From positions 186,001-250,000 of the forward strand of contig NZ_QPJM01000001.1 of NCBI RefSeq assembly GCF_003337575.1: 64,000 nt of DNA. The letters are read 5' to 3'. How positions within the stretch are numbered: position 1 is the first letter of the stretch; each line of letters starts with the position of its first letter. This DNA comes from Phyllobacterium bourgognense (GTDB taxonomy: Bacteria > Pseudomonadota > Alphaproteobacteria > Rhizobiales > Rhizobiaceae). Below, in pieces: positions 36,961 to 47,333 of this stretch. The notes under the pieces were generated by a model that worked only from the letters and a program-made list of their open reading frames with translations, was not told where the DNA came from and searched no databases. The position numbers and the translations under genes were made by a program.

Positions 36961-37794
36961 TCAGCTTTTGGGCTTCTTCTTGTCTTTCAGCATGTTCCAG
37001 GAGTTTTGTTGCGATAACATCGATCGCAAATATTGCACATTGGTCTGTGCCTGTTGGGGCGAGAGTTCCTGTTTGGCGATATTCTCGGCCTCGTCAAAAC
37101 GCCCCTGTAGCCCAACGACAAGCGCAAGGTTCTGCCGCACGCGACTGTCAGAACCCTTAGCGCTCACAGCCCGGCGCATATACTGTTCGGCAGTGGCCAA
37201 TTCACCCGAGAGGACGTAGGACATGCCCATGTTGGACAGGATCGAGGCTTCGTCAGGATTGATGATCAGTGCCTGTCTGTAAAGATCGCGAGCTTCTCCC
37301 GTCTTACCCATTTGATCGAGAATGGCACCTTCCGCCGAGAGCAGTTTCCAATCCGGGTATTCCGGCGTCTGGGCGCGGCGCAGAGCGTCGAGAGCCGCAT
37401 CGAACTCACCCGTGCTGGCGAGCGCTTTGCCATAGGCGGCAAGGACCTGGCGATCTTTCGGATAGGCGATAGCAAGGCTTCGCATCACAGCAAGAGCCTG
37501 GTCGCTGCGACCGGTCATGCGCAAGACAGTGGAAAAATTCAGCGCCGCAGATCTGTCTTTGGGATTTGCTTCATAGCGCTTGCCGAGGCTGGAGGACGCC
37601 TGCATCAGCTGCTCCTGGTTCATCTGATCGAAATTGCCAGCTGGAAGTGTGTCCCTTGTGCCATTGGCCGGGGTGATCGATCCTGTCGTGGTCTTGTCGG
37701 TGGTCGTGCATCCGGAGATTCCAGCGGCCAACGCAATAATTGCAACGGCATAAATGAAGCGGCGATTACATTGAATAATGCCTACGCTTGTCAT
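36961..37794 (-). CDS. tadD: TadD-type TPR lipoprotein
   Basis: 277 residues from the ATG at 37794 (GGGG seven bases before). A lipobox AGISGC sits near residue 28, followed by at least four tetratricopeptide repeats (for example ALAVMRSLAIAYPKDRQVLAAYGKALASTGEFDAAL in pieces). TadD is a pilotin-like factor for Tad secretion. The gene is convergent to the main operon and starts 36 bases after TTAACCAT. Confidence 0.88.
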   Translation of the reverse strand: MTSVGIIQCNRRFIYAVAIIALAAGISGCTTTDKTTTGSITPANGTRDTLPAGNFDQMNQEQLMQASSSLGKRYEANPKDRSAALNFSTVLRMTGRSDQALAVMRSLAIAYPKDRQVLAAYGKALASTGEFDAALDALRRAQTPEYPDWKLLSAEGAILDQMGKTGEARDLYRQALIINPDEASILSNMGMSYVLSGELATAEQYMRRAVSAKGSDSRVRQNLALVVGLQGRFDEAENIAKQELSPQQAQTNVQYLRSMLSQQNSWNMLKDKKKPKS

Positions 37795-37829
37795 AGTTTG
37801 CCCCATCCGCAGCACAAATCACCTGTGCG

Positions 37830-37837
37830 TTAACCAT
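37830..37837. promoter_or_regulatory. TTAACCAT, candidate CtrA motif before tadD
   Basis: Same 8-mer and orientation as at 27726, 36 bases before the tadD ATG. TTAACCC at 37861 and TTAA at 37878 follow in the region shared with the divergent aminopeptidase gene. Confidence 0.4.
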
Positions 37838-37916
37838 TTCCTTGGCTTAGAAATATTCTGTTAACCCTAACGGACGGTTAATGACCTGAGGGGTGGGTGC
37901 AAAAGTAGAGAGCGTT

Positions 37917-39287
37917 ATGGCTAGTGATATCAAAGTTGGAACAATGGCAGGCAGCAAGCCGGTCTGGTTCGTGAAAAAAGGCGAATTGGAAGATGCCGGC
38001 CTCGATGGTGCTGCCCTTGCATGGGCCCAAGCCAATGGGTTTGATGGCCAAGCTGCTCGTGTTCTTGTTATTCCAGGGGAAAATGGAGCCGTTTCGGGTG
38101 CTCTGTTCGGCATTGGCAAGGACGATGTTCGGCTCGTTGCCGGCAAGCTGGCCAGTGCGTTGCCAAAAGGTGACTGGTACATTGCGAGCCCGGTCGGCGA
38201 GCCAGATCTCACTGCTTTGGCGTTTCTCATCGGAGGTTACAAATTTACGCGCTACACGAAAAAAGATGATGCTGAAGTCACGCTTTCGACACCCAAGGGC
38301 GCCGATGAGACGGATGTGAGACGGCTCGCCAAAGCCGTCACGCTAGCACGGGATCTTATTAACACGCCGACCAACGATATGGGGCCTGTAGCGCTGGAGG
38401 CAGCGGTGCGGAACGTTGCCGAGGAACACAAGGCAACGCTCAGCGTGATCAAGGGCGATGATCTGTTGAAGAAGAATTTCCCCATGATCCACGCGGTAGG
38501 ACGGGCAGGAAGCCAGGAACCTCGCCTGATCGATCTTGCATGGGGCAAGAAAAATGCGCCAAAGGTGACACTGGTCGGCAAAGGCGTTTGCTTCGACACA
38601 GGCGGTTTGGATATAAAGCCTTCGAGCGGCATGCTCCTGATGAAAAAGGATATGGGCGGCGCGGCCAACGTGCTGGCGCTGGCTGGACTGATCATGGATG
38701 CGAGGCTGCCTGTCAGGTTGCGTGTACTGATACCGGCGGTCGAAAATTCGATTTCCGCCAATGCGTTTCGCCCTGGAGACATATTGACCAGCCGCAAGGG
38801 CCTGACCGTCGAGATCGGAAATACCGATGCAGAAGGACGCTTGATCCTCGCGGATGCGCTTGCGTTGGCCGATGACGACGAGCCGGAAATCCTCATCGAC
38901 ATGGCTACCCTGACCGGCGCAGCACGTGTTGCGCTTGGCCCGGATTTGCCGCCATTCTACACCGATGATGATGGATTTGCTTCGGAGGTAGCGGCCTCCG
39001 CATACGCGGTTGCCGATCCAGTCTGGCGCATGCCGCTTTGGCAACCCTATGACGTCAGACTCTCATCCCGTGTCGCCGACCTCAACAATGTCACGTCCGA
39101 TGGTTTTGCCGGATCGATCACTGCGGCGCTATTCCTGCAACGCTTCGTCGGCAAGGCGAAGGTCTGGGCGCATTTCGATATTTTCGGCTGGAACCCGGTG
39201 GAGAAGCCGCACGCTCCTATCGGAGGCGAGGCACAGGCTATTCGCGCACTTTACCATCTTCTTAAAGAGCGTTACCCGAGCAAATGA
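37917..39287 (+). CDS. Leucyl aminopeptidase family (M17) protein
   Basis: 456 residues. The ATG at 37917 (AGAGAG upstream) is preferred to the GTG at 37893. The C-terminal catalytic domain has the metal and active-site motifs GVCFDTGGLDIKPSSGMLLMKKDMGGAA and the M17 signature NTDAEGRL, with both zinc sites intact. The N-terminal domain is shorter than in PepA, as in the rhizobial PepB-like branch. It removes N-terminal residues from peptides in the cytoplasm. It fits functionally with the peptide transporter at 41567-49213 but is not in that operon. Confidence 0.92.
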   Translation: MASDIKVGTMAGSKPVWFVKKGELEDAGLDGAALAWAQANGFDGQAARVLVIPGENGAVSGALFGIGKDDVRLVAGKLASALPKGDWYIASPVGEPDLTALAFLIGGYKFTRYTKKDDAEVTLSTPKGADETDVRRLAKAVTLARDLINTPTNDMGPVALEAAVRNVAEEHKATLSVIKGDDLLKKNFPMIHAVGRAGSQEPRLIDLAWGKKNAPKVTLVGKGVCFDTGGLDIKPSSGMLLMKKDMGGAANVLALAGLIMDARLPVRLRVLIPAVENSISANAFRPGDILTSRKGLTVEIGNTDAEGRLILADALALADDDEPEILIDMATLTGAARVALGPDLPPFYTDDDGFASEVAASAYAVADPVWRMPLWQPYDVRLSSRVADLNNVTSDGFAGSITAALFLQRFVGKAKVWAHFDIFGWNPVEKPHAPIGGEAQAIRALYHLLKERYPSK

Positions 39288-39353
39288 TTGCCTTGCGTAC
39301 CTCGATGCAACGGCTAGAATGGAACGGAGCCGAAATGATCGCGGGTAACGTTC

Positions 39354-39704
39354 ATGAATATAGAGCTGAGACCGCTTCAAGCACTGACATTGTGGAAGGA
39401 AATTGCGCTGTCGGAAGTGCGCGACGATGCCCACGATCTCACGATGCGGCAGCTGGCTGTGCTTCTTACGGTCTATCTCGAACCGCCGCCACACACGATA
39501 CGGGGCATGGCCGCAAAGCTCGGCGTCACAAAACCCGTCATCACTCGTGCTCTCGACACAATGGGCTCTTACGGTTTGGTCGATCGACACCGCGATGAGA
39601 AGGACAAGCGCAATGTTCTCGTCAAGAGAACGGTAAAAGGTGCGCTGTATGTTGAACGGCTCGGCGACCTGATTATCGCCAAAGCAAGAGGATTGCCGCT
39701 TTGA
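39354..39704 (+). CDS. MarR-type winged-helix protein
   Basis: 116 residues with a winged helix: DLTMRQLAVLLTVYLEPPPHTIRGMAAKLGVTKPVITRALDTM in pieces, then the wing DEKDKRNVLVKRT. Pfam MarR_2-like. It precedes and overlaps (TTGA) a NlpC/P60 gene, a pairing conserved in many Rhizobiales; the regulated genes are unknown. Confidence 0.82.
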   Translation: MNIELRPLQALTLWKEIALSEVRDDAHDLTMRQLAVLLTVYLEPPPHTIRGMAAKLGVTKPVITRALDTMGSYGLVDRHRDEKDKRNVLVKRTVKGALYVERLGDLIIAKARGLPL

Positions 39705-40573
39705 AAGCTGAAACTGTAAATCTCGACAAGCGGCTGAACGCATTCCGGCCCGATCTTGCTGACGAAAGCTTACGCGGTCTGGTTGAAGCGGAGCGATTCA
39801 CCGCCGGCATGCCGATGCGCATCGCCGATCCGGTGGTCGACGTGCGCTCCGAACCACGAGGCGACGCTGGTATCACCACACAGTTTCTCTACGGCGACGA
39901 TGTGCTCGTCTTCGAAGATGACAATGGCTGGTGCTGGATCCAGAACGAGCGCGATGGCTATGTCGGCTACGTGGTGGATACGACGCTAAACCTGCGCACG
40001 GATGAACCGACCCATATCGTCATCGCACCGCGGACCTTTGTGTACCCGGGTTCTGACCTGAAGTTCCCGCGGACCAAAGCGCTGTCGATGGGCTCGCTGG
40101 TTACGGTAACCGGCGGGCAGGAGAGGCGCGGCACGCTCTATGCCATGCTGCCAAGCGGCGAGGCGATCATCGCCAAACATCTCGTGCCCATAGACGAGGT
40201 GACGGATGATCATGTCGCTGTGGCCGAAACGCTTATGCACACGCCCTATCTTTGGGGCGGCGTTTCGGGATTTGGCATTGATTGTTCAGGTCTGATCCAG
40301 CTTTCACTGCTGATGACCGGCCAGGGCGTGTTGCGCGATTCGGATATGCAGGCGGCTTCGATCGGCGAGCTGATCGAACCGGACACGGACTATCACAATC
40401 TGCAGCGCGGCGACTTCCTGTTCTGGACTGGTCACGCGGCGATGATGGCGAGCCATTCCATGGTGCTGCATGCGAGTGGCCATATGATGAGTGTTACCCT
40501 CGAACCGTTGCGCGAGGCCATTGAACGCATCGCCTATCTTTATGGAAAGCCGACAGCGGTGCGCCGGCTTTAG
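39701..40573 (+). CDS. NlpC/P60 cell-wall peptidase with SH3 domain
   Basis: 290 residues. It starts with TTG at 39701, overlapping the MarR stop (TTGA), and AGAGGA lies eight bases before, which supports this rare start. A bacterial SH3 domain covers about residues 40-100. The NlpC/P60 domain has the nucleophile C195 (FGIDCSGLIQ), His 245 (FWTGHAAMM) and His 257. It hydrolyses gamma-D-Glu-diaminopimelate-type bonds. No signal peptide is visible, which is usual for this rhizobial family and means it may act in the cytoplasm on recycled muropeptides. Confidence 0.88.
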   Translation: MKAETVNLDKRLNAFRPDLADESLRGLVEAERFTAGMPMRIADPVVDVRSEPRGDAGITTQFLYGDDVLVFEDDNGWCWIQNERDGYVGYVVDTTLNLRTDEPTHIVIAPRTFVYPGSDLKFPRTKALSMGSLVTVTGGQERRGTLYAMLPSGEAIIAKHLVPIDEVTDDHVAVAETLMHTPYLWGGVSGFGIDCSGLIQLSLLMTGQGVLRDSDMQAASIGELIEPDTDYHNLQRGDFLFWTGHAAMMASHSMVLHASGHMMSVTLEPLREAIERIAYLYGKPTAVRRL

Positions 40574-40610
40574 TTTTTCTTATTTCCCTCAAGGGAGAGA
40601 TAATCGGCAT

Positions 40611-41566
40611 CTAATATTGCGCGGCCTTGTCCACGATATTTTTGAGTGGCTCGCCACGCTCATAAGACTCAAGTTGCGCCACGATCTCCGGAACCAATGC
40701 CTGAGGGCTGGAACTTGCAGCCGCATGCGGTGTGATGACAACCTGCGGATGTGTCCACAGCGGGCTAACTTTCGGTAGCGGCTCGGTTTTGAACACGTCG
40801 AGCGTCACAGCTGACAGCATGCCTCGATCAAGCGCGGCAAGGATATCGGGTTCGTTCTGCAAGCCGCCGCGACCGGCGTTGATCAATACCGGCGCACCAA
40901 GCGGGCCCTCGGCCTTCATCTGTGCGAACATGCTCATCGACAGGATGCCTTTAGTCTCGGGCGTCAATGGCAGCAGGCAGACGACGATGTCCACGTCCTT
41001 GAGGAAATCCTTCAGCCCGTCCTTTCCGAAGTGGCTCGTGACGCCCTCGATGGTCTGCAGGCGGCGGCTCCACCCGCTGACACGAAACCCTAGATTGCGC
41101 AATTTCTGCGCGGCATCGCGTCCAAGCACACCAAGCCCTAGAATGCCAACCGTCACCTCGTGTGCAGCCGGCTGGCGCCGATCCTCATGCCAGACCTTCT
41201 GGGTCTGTTGCTGGCGATAGCGCAGTCCGAGCCTGTGATGGTCTAGCACCTGCCAGACGACATATTCGCTCATCCGCATGGTGAGGTCCGGCGAAACGAT
41301 GCGCACAATGGGAACATCCGGAATCTGGTGATCGTGGAAGATATGATCGACACCGGCGCCGAGCGAGAAGATGACTTCGAGGTTGGGCAAGCCCATGAGA
41401 GAGCCGGGCCGCTGCTTCCACACCAGGGCGTAACGAATCTTTTCTTTGGCCGTGTCGGTATCAAGCACAAGCTTGCGGGCCGGTGCGGCCTTGGCAAATT
41501 CGGTTTGCCAGACATCCGGGTCCCAGCCCGTCACCGCCAACAAGATTGTGTCATCCGCATTCCCAG

Positions 41567-41570
<4 letters not shown>
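40611..41570 (-). CDS. ghrA: Glyoxylate/hydroxypyruvate reductase A-like 2-hydroxyacid dehydrogenase
   Basis: 319 residues of the D-2-hydroxyacid dehydrogenase family. NAD(P)-binding GILGLGVLGRDAAQ at about 140-153, the Arg in INAGRGGLQNEPD, the Glu in DVFKTEPLP, and the His in HPQVVITPHAAASS are all present. The GhrA subgroup fits its short length and LGAGVDHI. The ATG overlaps the stop of the ABC ATPase gene as ATGA, so it is the last gene of the Yej-type operon, an unexpected partner. Confidence 0.9.
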
Positions 41571-43188
<1,618 letters not shown>

Positions 43189-43192
<4 letters not shown>

Positions 43193-44328
43193 TTGAAAGC
43201 CTTGCGCGGATCGAATGCGTCACGTGTCGCTTCACCGACGAAAATCAGAAGCGACAGCATCAGCGATATGACGATGAAACCGGTGAGGCCGAGCCATGGC
43301 GCTTGAAGATTGTTCTTGCCTTGCGCCAGCAACTCGCCAAGCGATGGCGATCCCGGAGGCAGGCCGAAGCCAAGGAAATCAAGCGATGTTAGCGTTGTGA
43401 TCGATCCATTGAGAATGAAGGGCAGGAATGTCAACGTTGTCACCATCGCGTTGGGCAGCAGATGCCGGAACATGATGGTTCGATCGCGCACACCGAGCGC
43501 GCGGGCGGCGTTGACGTATTCGAAATTGCGCGCGCGCAGGAACTCCGCGCGAACGATGCCAACGAAACTCACCCAGGAAAACAACAGCATGATGCAAAGT
43601 AGAATCCAGAAGCCCGGCGGCAGGATCGAGGCCATGATCAGAAGCAGATAAAGAGTTGGAACAGAGGACCAGATCTCGATGAAGCGCTGGGCGATGAGAT
43701 CGAGCCAGCCACCGAAATAGCCTTGTAGGGCGCCGGCGGTAACGCCGATAACCGCCGAGGCGGCTGTCAGAATGAGGCCAAACAGCACCGAGATGCGGAA
43801 GCCGTAAAGTGCGCGGGCGAAGACATCGCGTGCCTGATCGTCAGTGCCAAGAATGTTCAAATTGCCAAAGGTGCAATTCGGATCGTTGACCCCCTGCGGA
43901 TAACGGGAGCAGCGCTCTTCGGGCGTGAATAGCCAAAAGGGCTTGGAGGGTGCCGTGTCGGGTAATTCATTGTTGACCGTGCGATAGGAATAGCGCACCG
44001 GCGGCCATATCGCCCAGCCATTGGCGTTGATCTCGTCCTGAATTACGGGATCACGATAGTCAGTGACCGCATAGAAACCGCCGAACTTTTCCTCAGGGTA
44101 ATCGACCAGAACCGGAAAGAGGATTTCGCCTTTATAGGAAACGAGGATTGGCTTGTCGTTGGCAATGAATTCGGCGAACAGCGAGGCAATGAAGAGAAAC
44201 AGGAATATCCACAGTGCCCACCAGCCGCGGCGGTTGGCCTTGAAATTCTGCCAGCGGCGGGCATTGAGTGGCGACAGGCGTGGAGGCCGAACCGAGATAG
44301 CGGGCGCGCGTAAAACCTCGCTCGTCAT
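43189..44328 (-). CDS. yejE: Peptide ABC transporter permease (YejE-like)
   Basis: 379 residues from the ATG at 44328, which shares one base with the yejB stop (TGATG); the longer frame to 44370 is discarded. A long N-terminal cytoplasmic/periplasmic part with WFLFTPEERCSRYPQG-like extension is typical for YejE. Membrane helices and the EAA-loop segment (VNAARALGVRDRTIMFRHLLPNA) follow. It pairs with YejB in the membrane. Confidence 0.93.
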
Positions 44329-45431
44329 CAGACGTCCCTCCGCTCGAAATCGATCCGCGGATCTATCCATGTATAGAGAAGATCGGAGAGGAGACTGACG
44401 ACAACGCCGACAAGTGCGAAAATATAGACCGTGGCAATCACCACCGGATAGTCGCGGTTGATAATCGATTCATAACCAAGCAATCCCAGGCCATCGAGCG
44501 AGAAGATCGCCTCGATCAGGAGCTGGCCCGTGAAAAAGATCGAAATAAAGGCGCTTGGAAAACCGGAAATGACGATCAGCATGGCATTGCGGAAGACGTG
44601 GCCATAGAGGATCTTGCGCTCGCTGAGGCCCTTGGCGCGCGCCGTCGTAACATATTGCTTGCGGATTTCGTCTAGGAATGAGTTCTTGGTAAGCAGCGTC
44701 GTTGTGGCAAAAGCGGAAAGCAGCATCGCGGTCAGCGGCAGTGCGAGATGCCATGCATAGTCGACAATCTTGCCAAAAAGCGAGAGCTGCGAGAAGTTGT
44801 TCGAGGTCAGCCCGCGCAACGGAAACCAGTCGAAGAACGAGCCCCCTGCGAAGAAAACGATCAGCATGATACCGAAGAGAAAGCCTGGAATCGCATAGCC
44901 AACGATGATGACGCCGCTGGTCCAGATATCGAAGGTCGAGCCGTCCTTGATCGCCTTGCGTATGCCGAGCGGAATCGAGATCATATAGGAGAGCAGCGTC
45001 ATCCACAGGCCGAGCGATATGGAGACAGGGAGCTTTTCCTTGATCAGATCGATGACGCTAATATCGCGGAAATAGCTCTTCCCGAAATCGAAGCGCACAT
45101 AATTCCACATCAGAAGACCGAAGCGCTCCAAGGGAGGCTTGTCGAGGCCGAACTGCTTTTCGAGGCTGGCGATGAATGCCGGATCAAGGCCCTGTGCACC
45201 GCGATATTTTGAGTTGCCCTCACCAAGGCCAAGCTGATCCTGGCTCTGACCGAAATCCGCACCTCCTCCGCCGATGCGGTCCATGGCATTGCCGCCCTGG
45301 CCGGTAAGCTGGCCGATAATGCGCTGTACCGGACCGCCGGGGACAAATTGTACGATGACGAAGCAGACAAGCAAAACCCCGAACAGTGTCGGAACCATCA
45401 AAACGAGACGGCGAAGGATATAAGCTCCCAT
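44328..45431 (-). CDS. yejB: Peptide ABC transporter permease (YejB-like)
   Basis: 367 residues; begins AYILRRLVLMVPTLFGVLLVCFVIVQF, typical of DppB/YejB permeases, with a large loop of about residues 30-110 and EAA loop EIRKQYVTTARAKGLSERKILYGHVFRNA. It lies 30 bases after the second binding-protein gene and overlaps yejE by one base. Confidence 0.93.
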   Translation of the reverse strand: MGAYILRRLVLMVPTLFGVLLVCFVIVQFVPGGPVQRIIGQLTGQGGNAMDRIGGGGADFGQSQDQLGLGEGNSKYRGAQGLDPAFIASLEKQFGLDKPPLERFGLLMWNYVRFDFGKSYFRDISVIDLIKEKLPVSISLGLWMTLLSYMISIPLGIRKAIKDGSTFDIWTSGVIIVGYAIPGFLFGIMLIVFFAGGSFFDWFPLRGLTSNNFSQLSLFGKIVDYAWHLALPLTAMLLSAFATTTLLTKNSFLDEIRKQYVTTARAKGLSERKILYGHVFRNAMLIVISGFPSAFISIFFTGQLLIEAIFSLDGLGLLGYESIINRDYPVVIATVYIFALVGVVVSLLSDLLYTWIDPRIDFERRDV

Positions 45432-45461
45432 CAGGAGCTCCCTCTCAACATCACTAAAATA

Positions 45462-47333
45462 TCAAACCTTGCCAATTGCCTTCGCCTTTGCTTCGTCGAG
45501 CCACCACAACGTCTCAACCGGAAAACCGTAATCGGGTTTCGGCTCCTTGAAGCCGAACATGTCCCAATAGGCGATCGGATGATTCGCTGCGTACCAATTT
45601 GGAATCCAGTCGCGTCTTATACGCAAGAGTCGATCAAGAACACGCAAGATTGAAATCAATTCCGCACGGGAGTGCGCCTCGCTGACTTTCGCGACAAGCG
45701 CATCGACAACCGGGTCGGCGGTGCCGGGAAAATTCCACGACCCGGGTACGCTGGCGGCTTTCGAGCCGAACATGATCTCCAGAGATTCACGCGTTGGGGT
45801 GGCATCGAGCATATAGGCGATGCCCATCATGTCGAAATCAAAATCCTGCAGGCGCAGTTGATATTGTGAGGGATCAACAAGGCGCAAAAAGGCATTGATG
45901 CCTATTGCCTTGAGATTGTTGATGAAGGGCGAATAGACTCGCGTGAAAACCTCGGCTTGAATAAGCATTTCAACGTTCAGCGGTTTGCCTCCCGCATCGA
46001 CCAACTGGTTGCCCTCTCGCTTGAACCCGGCCTCGGCCAGAAGCTCGGAAGCACGGCGCAGGTTCTTGCGGTCGCGGCCTGAACCATCTGAGGGAGCCTG
46101 CAATAGCGCTTCGTCGAAGATGGCTTTGGGCAGCTTGTCGCGGAACGGCTCCATGAGCGCCAGTTCTTCGGGCGAAGGCTTGCCGGAGCTGAGAAAATCC
46201 GACTGTTCGAACAGCGATTGCGAACGGTCGTAGCGGCCATAGAACAGATTTTTTTGCGTCCATTCGAAATCGAAACACAGGGCGATGGCTTCGCGAACAC
46301 GTGGGTCGCGGAAATGTTCGCGGCGCTGGTTCAGGGCCCAGGCCTGCATTTGCGGGCGTTTTTCACCGGAAAAGTCCCGCTTGATAACGCGCTTTTGCTG
46401 GATTGCAGGAAAATCATATTCCGTCGCCCACGTCTTGGCGGTGGATTCCAGACGGAAGAAGATATCGCCTTTCTTGAAAGCTTCGAACTCCGGCTGGCGG
46501 TCGCGGTAGAAATCGATCCTGATCCGGTCGAAATGGTTGAGGCCTCGCATGACCGGCAGGTCTTGTCCCCAGTAATCCTCGACGCGCTCGTATTCGATAC
46601 GCTGGCCGACCGAAACGCTGCCGACCCGGTAAGGCCCCGAGGCAAGGGGCGGCTCGAGCGTCGAGGCATCGAAATCGCGCGTGGCATACCAGGTTTTGGA
46701 GAGGATCGGCATCGTACTGGCGATGTCGAGAATGGCGCGGTCGGAATGCTTGCCGGTAAAGCTGATACGCAGGGTGTGATCGTCGACGGCAACGATCTCC
46801 TTCATCTCGGTCAGCAGTAACAAAAGCGAAGGGTGCCCCTTCTTCTGTATCGTCTGATAGCTGAAGACCACATCATGCGCTGTGAGGGGCGAGCCATCGT
46901 GGAACCGGGCTTCGGAGCGGAGTTTGAAGGTGAATGTATTGCGGTCGGCGGAGACGGTGACCGTCTCTGCCACCAGTCCATATATCGAGTCTGGCTCGTC
47001 CAGCGCTGATTCCATCAACGTGTCAAAACACAGCTCCATGCGCGGCGGCGCATCGCCCTTGGGCGAGAAGCTATTCAGCGTATTGAAGGTCTGCGTCGAC
47101 TGGTTGAAAAACCAGCTCCATGGCGAGAAGGCGAAGGTACCGCCTTTTGGGGCATCGGGATTGGCGTAGTCGAAATGCGTGAAATCCTTGGGATATTTCA
47201 ACTCGCCAAATGCTGAAAGCCCATGCAGCGGCACACCCGTTGCGACTTCCGACAGTGCAAGGCGCGGCGCCATTGCCGTCAGGATCGTCGCGCTTGATAT
47301 TTTCAGAACATCGCGGCGGGTAGGTCGCGTCAT
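45462..47333 (-). CDS. Extracellular peptide-binding protein, Tat-exported (YejA-like)
   Basis: 623 residues, SBP family 5. The ATG at 47333 overlaps the stop of the previous binding protein (ATGA) and opens a twin-arginine signal, TRRDVLKISSATIL, residues 5-18. The mature part starts GVPLHGLSAFGELKYPKDFTHFDYANPDAPKGG, the YejA pattern. It shares this N-terminal pattern with its neighbour, so the two are old duplicates that use different export routes. Confidence 0.9.
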   Translation of the reverse strand: MTRPTRRDVLKISSATILTAMAPRLALSEVATGVPLHGLSAFGELKYPKDFTHFDYANPDAPKGGTFAFSPWSWFFNQSTQTFNTLNSFSPKGDAPPRMELCFDTLMESALDEPDSIYGLVAETVTVSADRNTFTFKLRSEARFHDGSPLTAHDVVFSYQTIQKKGHPSLLLLLTEMKEIVAVDDHTLRISFTGKHSDRAILDIASTMPILSKTWYATRDFDASTLEPPLASGPYRVGSVSVGQRIEYERVEDYWGQDLPVMRGLNHFDRIRIDFYRDRQPEFEAFKKGDIFFRLESTAKTWATEYDFPAIQQKRVIKRDFSGEKRPQMQAWALNQRREHFRDPRVREAIALCFDFEWTQKNLFYGRYDRSQSLFEQSDFLSSGKPSPEELALMEPFRDKLPKAIFDEALLQAPSDGSGRDRKNLRRASELLAEAGFKREGNQLVDAGGKPLNVEMLIQAEVFTRVYSPFINNLKAIGINAFLRLVDPSQYQLRLQDFDFDMMGIAYMLDATPTRESLEIMFGSKAASVPGSWNFPGTADPVVDALVAKVSEAHSRAELISILRVLDRLLRIRRDWIPNWYAANHPIAYWDMFGFKEPKPDYGFPVETLWWLDEAKAKAIGKV

